Assembly: GCA_902728285.1 (NCBI GenBank)
Contig: CACVBU010001184.1
Location: 532,100-596,099 of the forward strand
DNA length: 64,000 nucleotides
Direction: 5' to 3'
Origin: Clytia hemisphaerica
Lineage: Eukaryota > Cnidaria > Hydrozoa > Leptothecata > Clytiidae
A program made the translations under genes and the position numbers. The stretch's first letter is position 1. Each line of letters begins with the position of its first letter. Of this stretch, positions 40,401 through 52,100 are shown one piece after another. The notes under the pieces were generated by a model. The model saw only the letters and a list, made by a program, of their open reading frames with translations. It made no database searches and had not been told where the DNA came from.

Positions 40401-43400
40401 GGGACACATTTAGCCTCTTCTAATTGGCCATAATAGACCATGCGATAAGAAACAAAAATTTTTGTTTGTTTTGAAAACGCTTTTCACTTCTTTACGAATG
40501 ACTTTTTGAACATATTTTATTCTGTACTTTTTGCATAAAAAGAAAAATATGTTTTTCTCTCTCCCTCTTTTAATTTGAAAAACCTTTATATAACTGAATG
40601 AAAGAGAAGTTGAGTAAATAGGGAGGAGGGTGTAATTATTTAACAAATTCCTTATTTTTATATTTTTGCTTTTTTTATGCGAATGAGTTATGGGAAATCT
40701 TTTGTTGAAAAATATGTGTTGAACAAATTATACAATTTATGTGCATTCACAAAAACATACCCGGGAAAATTTGAAATTTCGTTTTCGTCAGTTGATAAGA
40801 AACCGAGTTTACTTGTACTAAGCCAGATTTTCAGTCACAACTTACCATCAGATTTTACTAAGTGACTGAATCAATCTGGCTTAGATTTCTAGGCTAAAAT
40901 TTCATAGTGTCCTTCAGGGTCTCTTCCCCCCCATGCCTAGAATGAAAATTTTCCATTCCCCCCCCCCCCCCTCATTTTTCCCCACCCTGCCTCCAAAAAT
41001 TTTTCTGCATAAAATTAAAAAGCTGTAATTTGATGAACTTAACGCTTATTGTTTTCCCTAAGGTAGTTCTAATTCAAAAATACATGGAAAGGATGGTTGT
41101 TTTTAAACCATAATATTAATAAAACTAAGCATTATGCTATATCATCTCATAAAACCAGATGTTTTTCAATTTTGAATTGATTTTGGTGAGTTCCCCCCCC
41201 CCATGCCTAGAACGAAAATTTTCCATTCCCCCCTCGCCCCCCCCCTGGCTTCAAAAAAAATTCTTTCCCCCCTATACGTCCTTTTGACCTCAAAACCCAT
41301 TCCCCCCTGAATCCAGGGGGGGAGGACACTATGAATTTATATGGGTATATGGGGGAAATGATATTTTGAGAAAGCAAAAAGAGGGGGGGGGACTAAAAAC
41401 TGAAAAGTCTTAGGGGGAAAAAAAGAGGGGGGAGATTTAAAAAAATCTAGAATTTAGTGGGGGAGAACAAACCCTAGAGTATAGGTTGTGGACGTTTTCT
41501 CGTGGCAAAGAAATTTTCACCAAAAATATCAATTTTAGATAAGTTCATTCCATGCCAAATGCTACTTTGCCATTTTTTTTTTTGATCGCTTCGGCTGTTT
41601 TGAAAACCTAAACAAACGGTTCGATATTTATATCTCAGGTTTTCTTTGTCTAGAGCAGCCTGCTCGGCCCTCAAATCTTTGCAGACAGCAAGTTTTTTCT
41701 ACCACTTTACCATCAACTGCTATAGCTTGAGACTATCTGACAAAACATGGGACAGCCATTTGGCTGTCAGAACCTTAAAGTCATTAATTAACATACATAA
41801 GGTAAACGTACCACAAAACCAACAATTTCATTTCAGGATTCTTTCTAAAATCTAAAATGTTTTTATTAGCATAACTTTTTAAGATTATGTTGGCATAATA
41901 GTCTCTTTATTATTTAAAACAAAATTGAGCATTATTGGTTGGGTAAAAGTTTTTTATCAAGATTTAACGCTAGAAATCTAACTTCAAAATTTTTGATTTT
42001 TTTCAAAAAATGGTCAGATAAGTCACTTGATATTGACCAACCTATAAATCTTTCGTTTTCTATTACCTCTAGGCATAACACAAATATAGGCAGCCCAAAA
42101 AATAATAGTAATTTTTAATCTATATACCAATTTTTAATCTACTTTAAATATTATCTTTTAAAGATGAATTCATTAAAAAAAAACATAATATCGAAGGGTC
42201 ATTTCAAACTCCACTCTGCCCCCCAAGAATCCTCTTTTCAAATTATTTTTGCTACGCTTGCAAAATTACCAGTCAACTGAAATTTACTTATTTGCAGCAC
42301 TGTTGAATAATTAAAATCATTGTTAAAATATTATTAACATATTATTATGTTAGACTATTATTGGTGAAAATTTTACCAAGTTTTGTTGAATAGATCTTTC
42401 TAATTTTTGTTGGTTGAGTTGCAGGAGGCTCTAAGGTCCATTTTTGCAAATGTAGATGTTTTCAATGGGCACCTCATCAGCAACTTGGACTGACTTCCCA
42501 ATTCCCTCACAGGATGGATTGCCAGCTTCATTTAAACCAAAATTTATCATTTAATTAGCCTTGACTTTAGAGGTCTCAATTACCCTCTGAAATAGAAATT
42601 GCTGTGATTTGTCAAAAGTAATTCTGCACGTGTTTGTGTATGAGGTCCGCCAAATTTCTGGGTTATAGCCTATCATTGAATACTTTAATGGGATAAACTT
42701 TTGCGAGGATTAAATTTCACAGATTTTGTGGATTTTCGTGTCATCCGCAAAAATCAGAGATAGAAATTTGAAAGGGTCTCATCCGCCAAATATTTCTAAA
42801 CAAAACTCAAAATATGTCAAATAAATACTATTTGTTGAATGTTTACTAACTTGTATCAAAGAGGCGCAAATAATGTGTATTTAAAAAACCAACATGCATG
42901 ATTTGACAGTAAAAGTCACAAAATTGTGAAAATATTGCCACTCAATAGTGCCATCCGCAAAATAAGTCTGTGCAAATTTTTTTACTTTCTCGGATAAGCC
43001 CAACCGCAAAATTTAATTCCCGCCAAATTTAATCCCCGCGAAAGTTTATACAGAGATGTTGGAGTAACATAGAATGTCTCATCGTTTGAAATCATAAACA
43101 AGTTTTTAAGAATTTTATCTTAAAACCACAATTAATGTAAATCTAGCCATATTAATTGATCACCAAAAGCTAGAAAAAACAAAGACGCTAGGGACAGGGT
43201 TGTGCAGTTTTTGATTTCCTAAAAAACTGTAAAAATCATTTCAGACCTTAGATTAATAATGTGGTTCCAAAAAAGGTCCCTGACCAGTGGCATGTACCCG
43301 TGCCCAAATTTGCTTGACTACCTCCCCTGGGAATGTTCCTAGCAGTAATTTTTTTCAAGGGTGCTAAAAAATTTTTGATTTATAAAATTTCCTATTTTAA

Positions 43401-46400
43401 ACTGAATAACTGTTATCCTGAATTTTGATTTGTTGCTTTAGGTTGGTCATGAACCAATCGCTCCAGTAAAAACAACCACACTATTTGGAAAGACAGTGTA
43501 TAGACTTCCTAATTTTATACAATATGGTAGGTATAAACTCTTTCAAATATCTACACACATCTACATCAACCTGGAAGCCTTTAATATTGCCAATTCACAC
43601 TTTAGTTCAATACTGTGCAGTATGTTGTCAGTCCATTTTTTCAGCCAGTATTTACAAAACTAGAAAAAAGTACTTGATGTTTCACTGCAAAAAAGAGTGG
43701 TGCTATCAAAAGAGAAACCTTTAAGATTCCGTTTGTCTTCTTCACAAGACTGTTATTTCTAATAGTATTTGCACCATTCCTGATTATGTCTTATTTTGTT
43801 AAAGCCGCTCTTGCTTGCATAATAAATACTTTGATTCTTTCCAGGAAAGCACATCAAAAGAGTGGATGGATGGCTTGGTTTATACAGAGGACTTGGTCCC
43901 AGGTATTGTATTAATAAAAATTTGTATTTTAAGGGACATCCACCTTCCTGAAATGGGAAAATGACCTTAACCAAGGCCAAGTTTTTTTGTAGTTCCCATA
44001 CAAAAGCAAATGTCTAGTCCACATCGTTTAAGACCAGTTTACTTCAAGGTCGAGGATTAATATTGTTGACCTAGAGTTGACCTTTCTTACTAGAATATGT
44101 CTAGTTATGTTGGAAATTCCATCCTCAACCTTAAATTTCCCCGTTCAGTCTTCCTTTTATTGTGGACCTAATTTTTAGCTTTTTGAATATTCCAAAAAAA
44201 ACTTTCATCGAGAAATTGCTTTTCCAATGAAGGATAAATTTTTGTATTCACTTAAAATAAGATGATAATTGATATTTTTATCCGTAGATGGTGTAATTAT
44301 ACTCTTATGTTTCTTTAGGCTTGTGAGTGATTTCATTGGCTCAACAGTTAATAATGCAGTCACTACAGTAAGTTCTTTCATCAAATTTCGTGAGAGGTTC
44401 AAAAACAATTATTTTCCCAAGTTGCAAACTGGCAAACAAATTTTTTCCATCATTTTTCGGTGAAATATATTTTCTTTTAGGAAAGAAAATAAAAGCTAGA
44501 ATTGTATTCCTTTTTGTTTTCTTCAACTGGTATCTGGAAATGTATCGAAATAAGATGATAATCGCTCTTCCTCTTCCCAATTTTGTTTCAGAAACTTAAC
44601 GTATCAAAAGATGAAGAGGTATGTCTTTAACAATTACTTTCTTCAGTACTTTCTATTTAACAGTTTTGTAAGGACTTTAAATGAAGATTCCAAGATTATA
44701 CATTCCAGATTTTTCCCGCATACTTTCCTCCCCTAAAGGCTTGTAATATATTTCTTGTATTGTATTCGCAACCGTCTGATAAATATTAGATAACAATTCA
44801 TTTTCCATTAAAGTCTTTTATGTTATCTTGTTTTCTAGCCTGATAAATCACCTGGCACCTTTATCCGAGAGGTTGGTAATGTAAAAATATCTTTCCAAAT
44901 TACCATTCATGTGTTAGATAAGGATTGAAAAATCAAACAATAGAAAAATCCTCCAGAGTCTTTCATTTAAAAGAGAATGTATGTTTGAAGTTTCTAAGGC
45001 ACTTTTGATATGGCATTTTTATAAGGAACTATAAAGGAACCAAATCATCATTTTTGACTTCAACTCCTTCTTCTATGGTTTCAGACTGGTCAGTTGACAA
45101 TTGCTAAAACGTGCAGCATTGTTGTCAGTTACCCTTTCCACGGTGAGATCTTCACTAATGTAGTAAATAAATGAGAAACCACACAAAATTATGCTCAATG
45201 ATTCTCTAAATGCTTGCATGTAATACCTGTGCACTACAGCTCTTTCACAATCTCCTCATGATTATGCGGGATAAAGTTTGTATCTTTTTCAAAGCCTTTG
45301 TACCATGAGTTACGCCACGATGTTCAATAATTTAACATATGGATAAATGTGTTTAATCAAACAAAAGCATCTGGTCATACTCGATAATGAACAGCGTTCA
45401 CCATTTCTTTCCATTTTTGAATTCAGAATCTGCCAAGATGACTACAGCGTTGTTTGGACGTTTAAAATCGTATATTAGATTGGTATCGAAACAATGTGTT
45501 TAAACAATTTTTTTTTTTACTTTATACTTTTCAGTTATCAGTATTCGAATGATGGTTCAATTTGTTGGCCGAGAAACATATTACAAGTGAGACCCACTTT
45601 TGTTATTTAGTTTGAGCATACATAGTTTGATAGAAGTCTCATACCTTATCTCCTCGGAAATTAGCCTCCCCCACTTGGTACCCATCTAAATTCGAGATCG
45701 CAAAGACTTAAAAAGTACACCCTCTTAGCTTATGTATATGCATTAACTTGAGCTTTAACGGTATTGTTACGAATAATGAATCAAAAAGAGTCAGGGAAAA
45801 GAGCTCTAAATTGCTGAAGATCTCCTCAGTTCCAAAAATTCAATCAAAGATATTTTTTGACCTCGGAAGCCCCTAGCTTTTCGTGGGACAGTTTTAGGTG
45901 TGGTTGATGGCAGGGGGCTTTGGGCCATAGGTCAAAGGCCATAGTCTAAAAGAAAGGTAGAGCTTTCAAAAGGACTTGAGAAAGAGTGCTTGAATAAGGT
46001 CAAGGATAAAGGATATAGTATTGAAAAGTTATATACCTTTTATTTCTCTCTTCATTATAGCAACATCTTCTCTTCTATTCAAGAAATATATAATGAAGAA
46101 GGGATTTCAGGATTTTTCAGGTATTGATTTTTCAAATACAGTATATTGTTATTGTCACATCGTCGTGGAAAAGGGATTCCTGGCCAGTAGATAAATCATA
46201 TAACTCAATCAGGCTATTTCATTCAAGAATCAAGAAAAACCTGATTTGGCTTGAGACAAAATTCTTGTAACTTAATTTGTGGGAAAAGTCTCCTTTAGGG
46301 GCAAACCCTGCTTCCTCTTATAACTTGAATGTGACATTGTTTCTCCAGCATAAGACCCTTATCTTATATTTTGCCTCATGAAAAATTTAAATCATTTTGG

Positions 46401-48634
46401 TGTCACTGCTCTTCAACTTGTTTACAAACATTTTTTCTGGAATAGTTCAATACATTTTAATACTTGTTCTCAGAACTAGAGAACTTCAAACATTCAATTT
46501 TTAATTACTTTTAAACCTTTAGTGGAGTCGTCCCATTCTTGATTGGTGAATTAGTGGCCTTGTGGATTAGTCGCACAATCAGTTATCTAATCAGAAAGCA
46601 ATTGCCACATGAGGTAAGCAAAAGGAAAAAAGTAAAAGAAAGGTATACATTGACTGATAATTTTTAAGCTATCGATTCGAAACTACATAGCGTCTGCCAG
46701 TTTTTAGGTCCTAGGCAAGGCCCCCCAAAGGTTAAACAATTTTTGGTAGATCCTAGGACGACTTTCGACCCTTGACACTTTGAAAAATTATTTCCAGGAA
46801 AAAGAGTCATAAATTGGGTTGCAGATCCTAGCTAAAAATATTTTACATAATATTTTGCATATTTCATGTTAAATTTTTCAGCTTCATGAGCTTTCTTTAA
46901 ATTGAGCATTTGAAGCCAACTATTAAGCTGAAATATTCAGCCCCACACTTAGTAATGAGATCTTAGGTCCCCCCCCAAATAAGTGGCGTATTTCAGCCCC
47001 CTCCTTTTCGGGAATTTTTTATGCTATCTTAAAAGAGTATATAAACAATTTCGAAAAACCGAAAAGAAGTTCAGTAATTGTATCATTATTTTACTTTCCA
47101 GGAGGCATCCAGAGACGAAGTGAAGTCGTACTCATCACAACTTTCAGGAGTGAGTCAAGAACATTTTCTTGAAAAACATGTCTGCCTCATGACCTTGATC
47201 AAATCCTTTTTTTTCCTAATATTACGCACGGAAATCAATATCAGTATATAGGATTTTATTTACAAGATTTTATAAAGAGTCATTTAAGAGGTCCAGGTTA
47301 TTTATTGGACGAGTTAAGAAGGTGTTTGACAAGGCGCTAACGCGAGCTTTTATTATAATAACTTTTTTGGATTCAGTTTCAGTTACATAACTTAAGGAAT
47401 TGCCCGCTCCAATAATAAGATATCATTAATAACGATCATCATGTAAATAATAAGATTTTGATGATTGATTGATTGATGACCTTCTCGATCCTTTCGAAAC
47501 TAGTGTTTGTCCTCACTTTGTATTTTATCTGTGTCCAGTATTTTCTTTGAAAACTTAATTTCCGATTTTTTCTTTTTCACCATAAAAAGGGTAATACTAT
47601 TTCGAGCAGATAGCATTTTATTGTTTTATTTTTTTATTTTGCAGTTCATTGCCTCAATGGTCACATACCCCTTCCACTTGGTCAATACACTTTTGGCTGT
47701 CAATGACACGAGGTAAACATTTTTCCTCTCTGCCCTTTCTATCCATAAAAAATTACTGCACTGTTGATCAAATTTAAATGATTTTTTTTTATTTCTTCAC
47801 TCCCATTTCAATGCAGTTTTTAAGCATGTCGACTTCTGAAAATAATTTTCACAGTCAGAGAAAGCTCAATATAATTTCGCAATAGGACAAAATCTAGAAG
47901 TAGTAAAATTATTCAACCTTTCACCGGTAGTTTATTTAATCTGTGCAATTGATCCCTGATTGGAGGGCAATTTTTGGCACAAAATTTATTCGATGAATAA
48001 TTGATTAGAATACGGGAATGATACCATTTTTAACAATTGATAATTAGATAAGTGTGAGAATAAAATTTGGAGATTATTGACTTGATTTTGATCACCACTT
48101 TTTTTTAACATTATCCAGGTTGGTTGCTGGCAATCCTCCATTGATGCCAATCTATGAGTCCTGGACTGATTGCTGGGTTGAACTTGGCAAAAAGGTACTA
48201 GTAGGATTCTTTATTCAACAAGAGCTAAGAGCGCCGACACGACCTGAATTTATTAGTTTACCACTAAACCAAGGACAAAACTTTAGCATTACAAGTACAA
48301 CTGTTCTGCCGAATAACTGAGCTTTCCAGTTAATGTCGGAACAGACTTAATGTCTTTATATGAACAATTTTTCACTACTAAATCAAATGGAAGATAACAT
48401 CAATACGCCCTTACGAACCTATCAAAAGTTGACTAAGGTAGAATGATATCTGTGAGTGCATCGGTAAAATCCAAGTTAATTGTTACCCGGACGTGACGTC
48501 ATTCGTCCCTTTTAGACTCAAATACAGGATTGATAGCGTGGAAACTATGAGTTAATATGAAAAAATATTTTTCTTTTTCCCAGGGTCTTCGTCATCGTGG
48601 CTCATCTTTGTTCAGAAGAAATGTAAAAATATAA
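31416..48634 (+). CDS. MTCH2: Mitochondrial carrier homolog 2 (MTCH2-like), 14 exons
   Basis: Exons: 31416-31556, 43442-43526, 43845-43902, 44319-44367, 44592-44618, 44839-44871, 45085-45142, 45535-45586, 46061-46120, 46523-46613, 47102-47149, 47645-47712, 48119-48194, 48584-48634. All are GT-AG and phase-consistent, giving 298 aa (MTCH2 is about 303). MTCH2 is an SLC25-derived outer mitochondrial membrane protein that inserts helical membrane proteins and recruits BID. Visible family features are HPLTYIKVLIQVGHEP near residues 37-52, LFGKTVYRLPN, GLYRGLGPR, SYPFH, ISIRMMVQFVGRE, IYNEEGISGFFSG, SMVTYPFHLVNTLLAVND and PIYESWTDCW. As in the family, the carrier PX[DE]XX[KR] motifs are degenerate. 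The N-terminus has about 20 residues more than I recall for vertebrate MTCH2. Intron 1 is 11.9 kb, filled with mobile elements; the other introns are a few hundred bases. Confidence 0.95.
32868..33217. mobile_element. Possible inverted-ended element in MTCH2 intron 1
   Basis: CCAGTCCGCGAACGATC at the left pairs with GATCGTTCGCGAACTGG at the right. The interior is AT-rich and non-coding. Arms are short and no clear target duplication was found, so support is moderate. Confidence 0.4.
33427..34580. mobile_element. Older inverted-ended element enclosing a younger one
   Basis: The left end GCCATTCCAG..GTTACCCCCCAATGGACGACATGG and the right end around CCATGTCATCCATTAGGGGG are inverted and related to the MITE at 27517. 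Copies of CATGGAATTCC lie inside both halves. The younger 33593-34490 element interrupts it. Confidence 0.6.
33593..34490. mobile_element. PIF/Harbinger-like TIR element, TTA target duplication
   Basis: The ends are inverted repeats of about 50 bp: GGGGAGCCGTCCATATTCAT at the left, GGGGACCCGACCATATTCAT on the complement at the right, both running on through TTGACAACGCAAAACGTC. TTA flanks both sides (33590-33592 and 34491-34493), the target expected of PIF/Harbinger. No transposase is recognisable. The interior has overlapping frames of 95-109 codons on both strands and an NRF1-like palindrome at about 34190. Confidence 0.82.
34702..35170. mobile_element. MITE with CCTAAATCCGAC ends, 5-bp target duplication
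   Basis: GTGAATGGTCCTAAATCCGA at the left and the complement of the right end (GTGAGTGTTCCTAAATCTGA) continue together through GCCCTGCCTAAATCCGA. AGTAT flanks both ends (34697-34701 and 35171-35175). The interior is AT-rich and non-coding. Confidence 0.85.
35258..35809. mobile_element. Longer relative of the LINE A MITE
   Basis: The left 150 bp follow 27520-27680 closely (TTCCAGAATTTGTCTGTAAC, GGGCGGACGAC). The right end matches 27745-27816 (GCTAGAAAAAAATAAAAAA, GTCGTCCGACAG, GGAATG). TTT flanks both sides. The middle differs from the other copy and contains the repeated phrase TTTTTGGAAAGCT. Confidence 0.75.
36245..36363. repeat. Short inverted repeat
   Basis: AACCAAGCCAGTTTTTACAA and the complement of GCCTTGAAAAACTGGCTTGG pair across a 75-base centre. 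No coding content. Confidence 0.5.
38215..38400 (-). repeat. Inverted third copy of the hairpin-ended repeat
   Basis: The hairpin GGACCTACCTTGGAGGTCC at about 38221-38239 is followed by a TCCG/TTCG array (about 38255-38297) and then TGACGGAGCCCGATTTTCG, the reverse complement of the order seen at 1380-1651. It leads directly into the satellite. Confidence 0.75.
38370..39850. repeat. Satellite-like tandem array, about 325-bp period, CCGGAAA motifs
   Basis: TTTTCCGGCCGAAAATGCC recurs at about 38564, 38885, 39208 and 39538, a spacing of about 325 bp. Each unit includes ATGCCGGAAATCGCCG, CATCAAGCATG.TTCAATT and CTCGAGCTGTACTTTATA. A shorter sub-period of about 160 bp is suggested by alternating GACGGAGCC and GCCCAAAACATGG phrases. 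The two central units (38885 and 39208) are almost identical, suggesting recent amplification. The ORFs across it are by-products. Confidence 0.85.
40897..41338. mobile_element. C-tract element with CATAGTGTCC ends
   Basis: AATTTCATAGTGTCCT at the left and the complement of AGGACACTATGAATTTA at the right bound about 440 bp. Two internal copies of CCCCATGCCTAGAA.GAAAAT, each with long C runs, form a partial tandem duplication. Confidence 0.6.
42412..42540. repeat. Uninterrupted copy of the 13140 interspersed repeat
   Basis: GGTTGAGTTGCAGGAGGCT, AAGGTCCATTTTTGCAA and CAACTTGGACTGAC follow the copy in the Tec intron, without the MITE found there. Confidence 0.65.
42694..43048. mobile_element. 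MITE with TAAACTTTYGCG ends
   Basis: TAAACTTTTGCGAGGATTAA at the left is matched by the complement of the right end (TAAACTTTCGCGGGGATTAA). TA follows on the right and GA precedes on the left, so the target is uncertain. Fragments of similar sequence (AAATTAAATTCCCGC) occur near 25930-25990. Confidence 0.7.
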
Positions 48635-49181
48635 ATGGCCGATCCCATTTAAATCATTTCATCACCAGTCTTCAATATTTTCCAACGCAATTCAAAATGA
48701 AAAATGAAAAATCTGACAAATATTTAGCCAAACAAATAAATTCATTTGTCTAGATTTATTCAAGAGAATGCCAAAGCAATGTGGGATGACTTCTATTCTT
48801 CGTCCCTACATTGTCAAATTGCATTTGTTAAGATCTGTAACCCAACACGAATGCGTCGAAAAAGATGAAACATTTTCGTGCATTAATTAAAAACCTTATA
48901 CAATTTATATAAAACCACAAACAGTAAACGTTTTGTAGACAAATGGAGAAAATTTCAAAAAATTGTAATAAAATTGTAATAATTTTTTAAAATAATAGAT
49001 TATTAGTGATTCGAGAGGGAAATTTTTGGTATGAATTCTTTTGAAATTAGTCAACTTAGTAACCTATTTTGGAAGACTTGATAATCGCATAAAAACAATT
49101 TTATTTATGTCATCCTCTAAAAAAATGAAAAAAAGAATATAGTACTTATACTCAAGTAGCTGATAGGATTGGACTTTTAGA
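48635..49181. other. MTCH2 3' flank
   Basis: AATAAA at 48735-48740, about 100 bases after the MTCH2 stop, is a likely poly(A) signal. The rest is AT-rich with no exon-like sequence. Confidence 0.55.
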
Positions 49182-52100
49182 ATGTTGCTTTTGCAAGGGG
49201 AAGATTTGAAAGCTCATCAGATCGAGAGTATAAAAATCATTGATTTGGAATTTGACGTGGCTTTCACCAGAGTCATCATGGTTTTGGTTCTCATTGTAAA
49301 GGCAAATTCAGGTATTTCGTGTTTATATCTTTATTTTTCGGGTAGATAGTACTGAGTCAAATAAACGTCCAAACAACCAAACAACGTCCATAAAACGTTG
49401 TGTACTACGTGGGTATTTCATAATTTAATTTGATGATGTTCCCAGCTTAGAAAATACTATTTTTGGTGGGAATTACTTCTGATTAAGTACAGTTTGTACG
49501 TGTTTCCAATTTGATTTAATGTTTTATCCAAACAACAGATTTCACCGTATTTTGACGTCATCAAAAGTTCAAGATTTTCTTTATGCGATCTTTTAATGAC
49601 TTTTCATAATATTATTCTCTCATAGAGAAAAAAAGTTGAAAATCTGCAAAGACACGTTTGCAAACATTGAAACAGTTCATAAAGTCCCTCAAAAGGTTCG
49701 TTTCAAAAATTTGTTTTTCATTTTTAATTTCCCAAACATATTTATTTTCATTAAATTTTCCTTTAATCTTCCCTTTTTCAATTTCTTCAAGTGTGAAACT
49801 ATCTCAAACTCTGATGTAATTGGATACTTAAGTGAAAATTTTGTTGAAATTTGATTCAGAAAAGAACAGATTGAAAAGTCATTACTAAAAAATCTCTCAC
49901 CAGCCATATTGTGTAGATACTTTTCATTCTGGATGTTTTTTGGGTTGGTGTAAGTAACACAATTGTATGTCTATACTGTCATGGCTTACTAACTTTTAAT
50001 ACCAGATGTTTCCTGTGAAGTAATCTATTTCAGGTGAAGAAAAATTTATGTTGTCGGATACGTGTATTATATCTATCATTCGGTTTTCTGGAAAAAAAAG
50101 ATTGCCCCTTACGAGGATTTTAAATGTTAATGTGTCCTTACAATTTATAATAAGATATTCAAGGGGTTTTGTAAATACGCAAAATTTGCTGGTTTTCAAA
50201 CTTTGTAACATTTAATTTCCGAATCAACTTCCTCAAATTGGTAGCTTGCTATCGGACATTTGAATATTTTCACTTTATTTTTTAAGCTTGATAAACCATC
50301 CACTGGCCTACTACTGGAAAATTTTTGCAGATTCTCATTCTACTACTGGAAAATCTATCTTCTTTAAAATGAACTGATCAGGCGTTTAAGAAAAAAGTGT
50401 GTATCTTATTGCATTGATTACCTCAATTGCGGCATATAACTGAGAGATCAGAACTGCTTTCATAATCCATAGCAAATTTGATTTAGTGTGATACTTTCTT
50501 GTTTGGGATTCATTTAAAAAAATCAATTTGTTGAGTTCTTAGAGCAAATATTCTTTGATTTCTTTCCCTGCGTTCGTGTTTCTTCTTTAATATTCATATT
50601 TTATTGGATGAGTTCTTAAGATTTAATTCTTTCTCTTCAATTCAGCTTCATTGTTAGAGAAAGTCTGGTTCTGTACTATGTATATCATTGTCACGATCAC
50701 GTAGAGGCTACGTTCTTATTTCATTTCAAAAGTCAAAAAGTTCAAATTTTAATTGGAATTCTCGTCTGACTTGGTACCTCCCTTTTTATTATGATGGATC
50801 ATCTGGGGTAGTATAACGGATCATTCTTAAACGTTTCCAAAGAGCAAAAGATTTATTGGCCCTGTCAATTTCACAATGTGTTTTTTTTCAATTCGCTGAC
50901 AATAAAGTTGTTTTATAAGAACACTAGATTTCATTTTGTTGATATCTGAATTTCATGGAGAATTTCTCTTTGTACTTGGTCCAATGATCATTTCGAATTG
51001 TACAAGTTATCATAGGTATCAAGACTATTCGACTTCAAGGCAATATGAAGTCAAAAAGTGCTGCTCCAACAGACTTTGATGCTCTGAATATCTGTTTCAT
51101 TTTCCCAATTCCTTTTTTACATCTAGTCTTTTTAGATTACTGACAAATCTTTTCGGTTGTGATGATCTACTGTACTCGGTTTACAGTCATTTGCTACTGT
51201 ATGTGAGTGTAGTTTTCTGTAATTTGCTCTTATGTCGCTATAGAAAGTGGGCTGGAAAAGCAAAGATGTTTAGTGATAAATAGATTTGATTGTTGTATAA
51301 CCCAAAGTGAAAGTTAACCACGGAGGGTTGGCACTTCAACTGTTGAGAGTTTTGTTTTTAATAGCTTTTAAGGCCTTAACATATGGTGATTTTAAGCAAA
51401 GAAATATGTTATCGATTTTTGCAAAGTGTTATGCTTGGTTTTAGTCAAGAAGTATATATAGGTACTTTTAGGGCTGGTGACTTTGTGTTGCACGGCTCCA
51501 GGCTGGAAGAATTTTGACCTTTTTATGACAAAATACCAGAGTTTATTTACTTCAGTTAAGAAATTTTTTTTTTTTGTTTTTTTTTGGATATTCTTAACTG
51601 TTTCGGGAAAAGCATCCTAAAATATTCTTACAGCATTCTTAGGTTAGGATCAATTCAGACTAGATTTAACATTTAGTACACACGTACGTCTCAAGCATAA
51701 AATGGCATTTTTGTGGAAAGAGTGGACCTTACTGGGGGTAATTGACAATTTATAAAAATACCATTCTTAGCTGAGTAGCAAAAGTCCATGATGGTGATAT
51801 TCTTATCATTATTCTTAATTTTTTGGCCATTTTCATCATGGACATTCTTATAAAGTGTATTCTTATTAAAAAAAGCGTGTAATCTGAGACTTGGAATCAA
51901 ATTTCGCTCCGTGTTTTTCTTTGAAGCTATCGAAGGGTTGTACTGATGATTGCAGTTAAGAATTATGCTCATCCTCTACCATAAAGATCTAAATAAAGTA
52001 TATGTTTGCGGATCAGACTAAATAATAATAGTTTTGCTGTCAAGAGACCATCTTTTTATTAAAATTAGCACCTACTTATGAGCAACAACATCGTATGAAA

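Larger units (their letters stand above)
36418..40406. mobile_element. 4 kb inverted-ended unit with GGCC/CCGG-rich ends
   Basis: TGTCCCTGCAAGCGATTTAG at the left matches the complement of the right end TGTCCCTGCATACGATTTGG, both continuing to AGCACATT. ATTT or CATTT flanks each side. Inside both ends lie imperfect short repeats of the type GATCGGCCAAG and GGCCAGGTCCGGTTC (36460-36640 and 40225-40350). The interior holds no recognised transposase but includes the microsatellite-bearing repeat and satellite at 38215-39990. Confidence 0.65.

Noticed and set aside
48120-48320. Read-through of MTCH2 exon 13 to a stop at 48318
   Set aside because: The splice donor GTACTAGT is usable and the final exon 48584-48634 gives the family-typical length; the extension looks non-conserved. 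A retained-intron isoform is possible but unsupported.
50640-50780. Open stretch starting FIVRES, recalling the SH2 FLVRES motif
   Set aside because: Nothing after it matches an SH2 domain (no HY..., no conserved tryptophan start), and no phase-compatible neighbour exon was found.
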